Below are positions 31,668 through 32,890 of a stretch of DNA of 32,890 bases, in pieces. The notes beneath the pieces are model-generated. The model made no database searches. It was not told where the DNA came from and saw only the letters and a list, made by a program, of their open reading frames with translations. The position numbers and the translations under genes are program-made. The DNA lies in contig JANTFX010000027.1 in the NCBI GenBank assembly GCA_024763215.1, positions 1-32,890 of the forward strand, written 5' to 3'. Origin of the DNA: Candidatus Krumholzibacteriia bacterium. Lineage in GTDB: Bacteria; Krumholzibacteriota; Krumholzibacteriia; LZORAL124-64-63. The stretch's first letter is position 1, and each line of letters starts with the position of its first letter.

Positions 31668-32066
31668 GGCGTTCTACACTCCTTGTTTTCAGGTTAGCCC
31701 CTCCAGACCGACCCTCTCATTCCTGTTATTTTTTTTCAACCCCTACCTCCCCCAACGTCATCATCCCCCGACCACCTGCGTCGGAGGAAATTTCAGAGCC
31801 GGTATGTGGGCTTTCAGGTGAAGCAGGATCGTTGGAGGACGTCTTGGCGTTTGCCGGTAGCCTGCACCTGATCTTGGGGAAGACCCCCAAGAGTAAGGAT
31901 TGCATCGGATTCCTCATCCCACAGGGAGAGAAACCGGACTATATTTACCTGTTTTTTTGTTAACTAAATTTGTTTTTTGTTTGACATCAAGCCGGGATTG
32001 CCGATAATCCTAGTAGTTCGCTAGCTGTTCTCCTTTACTTTCGTCCCGATTCCGAAGGGAGTCGCC
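31668..32066. other. 399-base divergent regulatory gap between two cytochrome genes
   Basis: This stretch separates the minus-strand pentaheme gene from the plus-strand lipoprotein cytochrome. It has a T8 run near 31730, several AT-rich segments from about 31940 to 31986, and a strong sigma-70-like promoter at 31981-32008. ORFs crossing it have no ribosome site or protein-like composition and I do not accept them. No clear promoter for the pentaheme gene was found on the minus strand. Confidence 0.6.
31981..32008 (+). promoter_or_regulatory. Near-consensus sigma-70 promoter for the multiheme lipoprotein gene
   Basis: TTGACA (31981-31986) is a perfect -35 box. After 16 bases, GATAAT (32003-32008) matches 5 of 6 bases of the -10 box. 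AT-rich DNA just upstream (31960-31980, TTTGTTTTTTG) could act as an UP element. The -35 overlaps the small palindrome TTGACATCAA. The expected leader is about 50 bases to the ATG at 32067. Confidence 0.7.
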
Positions 32067-32890
32067 ATGCCGAGCCGATTCAGCTATCTGATCGCCCTGT
32101 TGCTCCTTGGGGCCGCCATGTTGGTTTTTTCCGGTTGCGAAAGCGATCTGAATCCGCTGCAACCCGTTTCTCCCGAGGGGGCCGTGACGACCGGTTCCTT
32201 TGTGGGTGCTTCCAATTGCGCCTCCTGCCACCAGAGCATCTATGACGAGTTCATGAAGAGTGGGCATCCCTACAAACTGAATAAGGTCGTGGACGGACAG
32301 CCCCCGGTCTACCCCCTGCGCGACCGGGTGAACTTCCCGGTGGTCAATCCCCCCGACGGGGTCAGCTGGGACGATGTGTCCTATGTCATCGGCGGTTACG
32401 GGTGGAAGGCCCGCTTCATCGACCACGATGGATACATCATCACCGGCAGCGCCGTGCAGTGGAACATGGAGACCGGAGGTTGGGTCTCCTACCATGACGG
32501 GGAAACCAAGCCCTACGACTGCGGCAAGTGCCACACCACAGGCTATGTCCCCGAAGGCAATCAGAACGGCATGCCCGGCATGATCGGCACCTGGGCGGAA
32601 GACGGCATCACCTGCGAGGCCTGCCACGGGGCCGGCAGCATCCATGCCTCCACCCAGAAATCCGAGGATATCTCCGTGGATATGTCGTCCGCCATGTGCG
32701 GCCGCTGCCATACGCGTGACGCCCAGCATCGCATCGCAGCCGGGGGTCCGGACGCGGACGACGATCAGTTCATCAAACACCATGAGCAGTACGACGAGAT
32801 GATCGCCGCCGGTCACCGCAACCTGACCTGCGTCAGCTGCCACGACCCCCACAAATCCGTGAAGCTGGACGAGCCCGGCGCCCTGGTGCT
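32067..32890 (+). CDS. Multiheme c-type cytochrome lipoprotein, C-terminus beyond window
   Basis: The ORF begins at ATG 32067 with GAAGGGA upstream and stays open to the window end (274 full codons). Residues 1-23 form a hydrophobic signal; the sequence VFSGC puts a lipidated Cys at 24, though Phe at -3 is not ideal for a lipobox. Five CXXCH sites are visible so far: CASCH (C51-H55), CGKCH, CEACH, CGRCH and CVSCH. Between them lie aromatic segments such as SYVIGGYGWKARF and CHTTGYVPEGNQNG, an arrangement seen in envelope multiheme cytochromes. It diverges from the pentaheme and porin-cytochrome operon and is likely a surface or periplasmic electron carrier. The total heme number is unknown because the gene is cut. 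Confidence 0.85.
   Translation, partial: MPSRFSYLIALLLLGAAMLVFSGCESDLNPLQPVSPEGAVTTGSFVGASNCASCHQSIYDEFMKSGHPYKLNKVVDGQPPVYPLRDRVNFPVVNPPDGVSWDDVSYVIGGYGWKARFIDHDGYIITGSAVQWNMETGGWVSYHDGETKPYDCGKCHTTGYVPEGNQNGMPGMIGTWAEDGITCEACHGAGSIHASTQKSEDISVDMSSAMCGRCHTRDAQHRIAAGGPDADDDQFIKHHEQYDEMIAAGHRNLTCVSCHDPHKSVKLDEPGALV

Noticed and set aside
31565-31963. Plus-strand ORF of 132 residues in the cytochrome divergent gap
   Set aside because: It begins inside the pentaheme gene on the other strand, has no ribosome site, and the translation has no protein-like pattern.
1-32890. tRNA, rRNA, CRISPR arrays, insertion sequences, phage genes
   Set aside because: I looked for tandem direct repeats, transposase or integrase motifs and RNA-gene signatures by eye and saw none. 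Small RNAs cannot be excluded.

Overview
This is a GC-rich bacterial window, roughly two thirds G+C by eye, with genes packed into tight operons on both strands. Neither end falls at a gene boundary: an amidohydrolase enters from the left and a multiheme cytochrome lipoprotein runs off the right. The gene content suggests a Gram-negative bacterium with c-type-cytochrome electron transport. It includes lipoproteins, an outer-membrane barrel fused to a heme domain, multiheme cytochromes, hemerythrin, AddAB-type recombination nucleases and a heme operon holding both the oxygen-independent HemN and an FAD-dependent HemY-type oxidase. I cannot name the taxon. A candidate lineage of the FCB group or a deltaproteobacterium-like organism would fit, but that is a guess.

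Layout. (1) 1-1060 (+): end of a YtcJ-type amidohydrolase, closed by a clear intrinsic terminator. (2) 1183-2379 (+): a secreted thioredoxin/DsbD-gamma-like protein with C-terminal TPR-like helices. Its redox motif reads W-[TGA]-P-S-C-K. The reading frame stays open on both sides of the TGA, which replaces exactly the first cysteine of CxxC, and a hairpin follows it. I read this as a probable selenoprotein with a UxxC active site. (3) 2382-2546: a long nested inverted repeat between convergent genes. (4) 2545-8958 (-): a five-gene operon with three different type I phosphodiesterase/alkaline-phosphatase-superfamily proteins (membrane-anchored, secreted, lipoprotein), a 66-residue ribbon-helix-helix-like protein and a three-TM protein with an EMC3/YidC-like outline. 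(5) 9105-9548 (-): bacteriohemerythrin. (6) 9719-10675 (+): exported double-PDZ protein with a coiled-coil tail. (7) 10761-17548 (-): AddA and AddB-like helicase-nuclease subunits. (8) 17800-29000 (+): a ten-gene operon, hemC-D-B-L-E-N-H-Y, a HemX/CcsA-like gene, then hemA, that covers the path from glutamyl-tRNA to protoheme. (9) 29065-31667 (-): a pentaheme cytochrome and a Cyc2-like cytochrome-porin fusion. (10) 32067-end (+): a divergent multiheme cytochrome lipoprotein behind a near-consensus promoter.

How it fits together. The heme operon can supply cofactor for the neighbouring c-type cytochromes. The pentaheme protein, the porin-cytochrome fusion and the lipoprotein cytochrome look like parts of an electron conduit across the envelope. 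The most notable items are the selenoprotein candidate, the three-phosphodiesterase operon with its shared C-terminal LGYI signature, and the porin-cytochrome locus.
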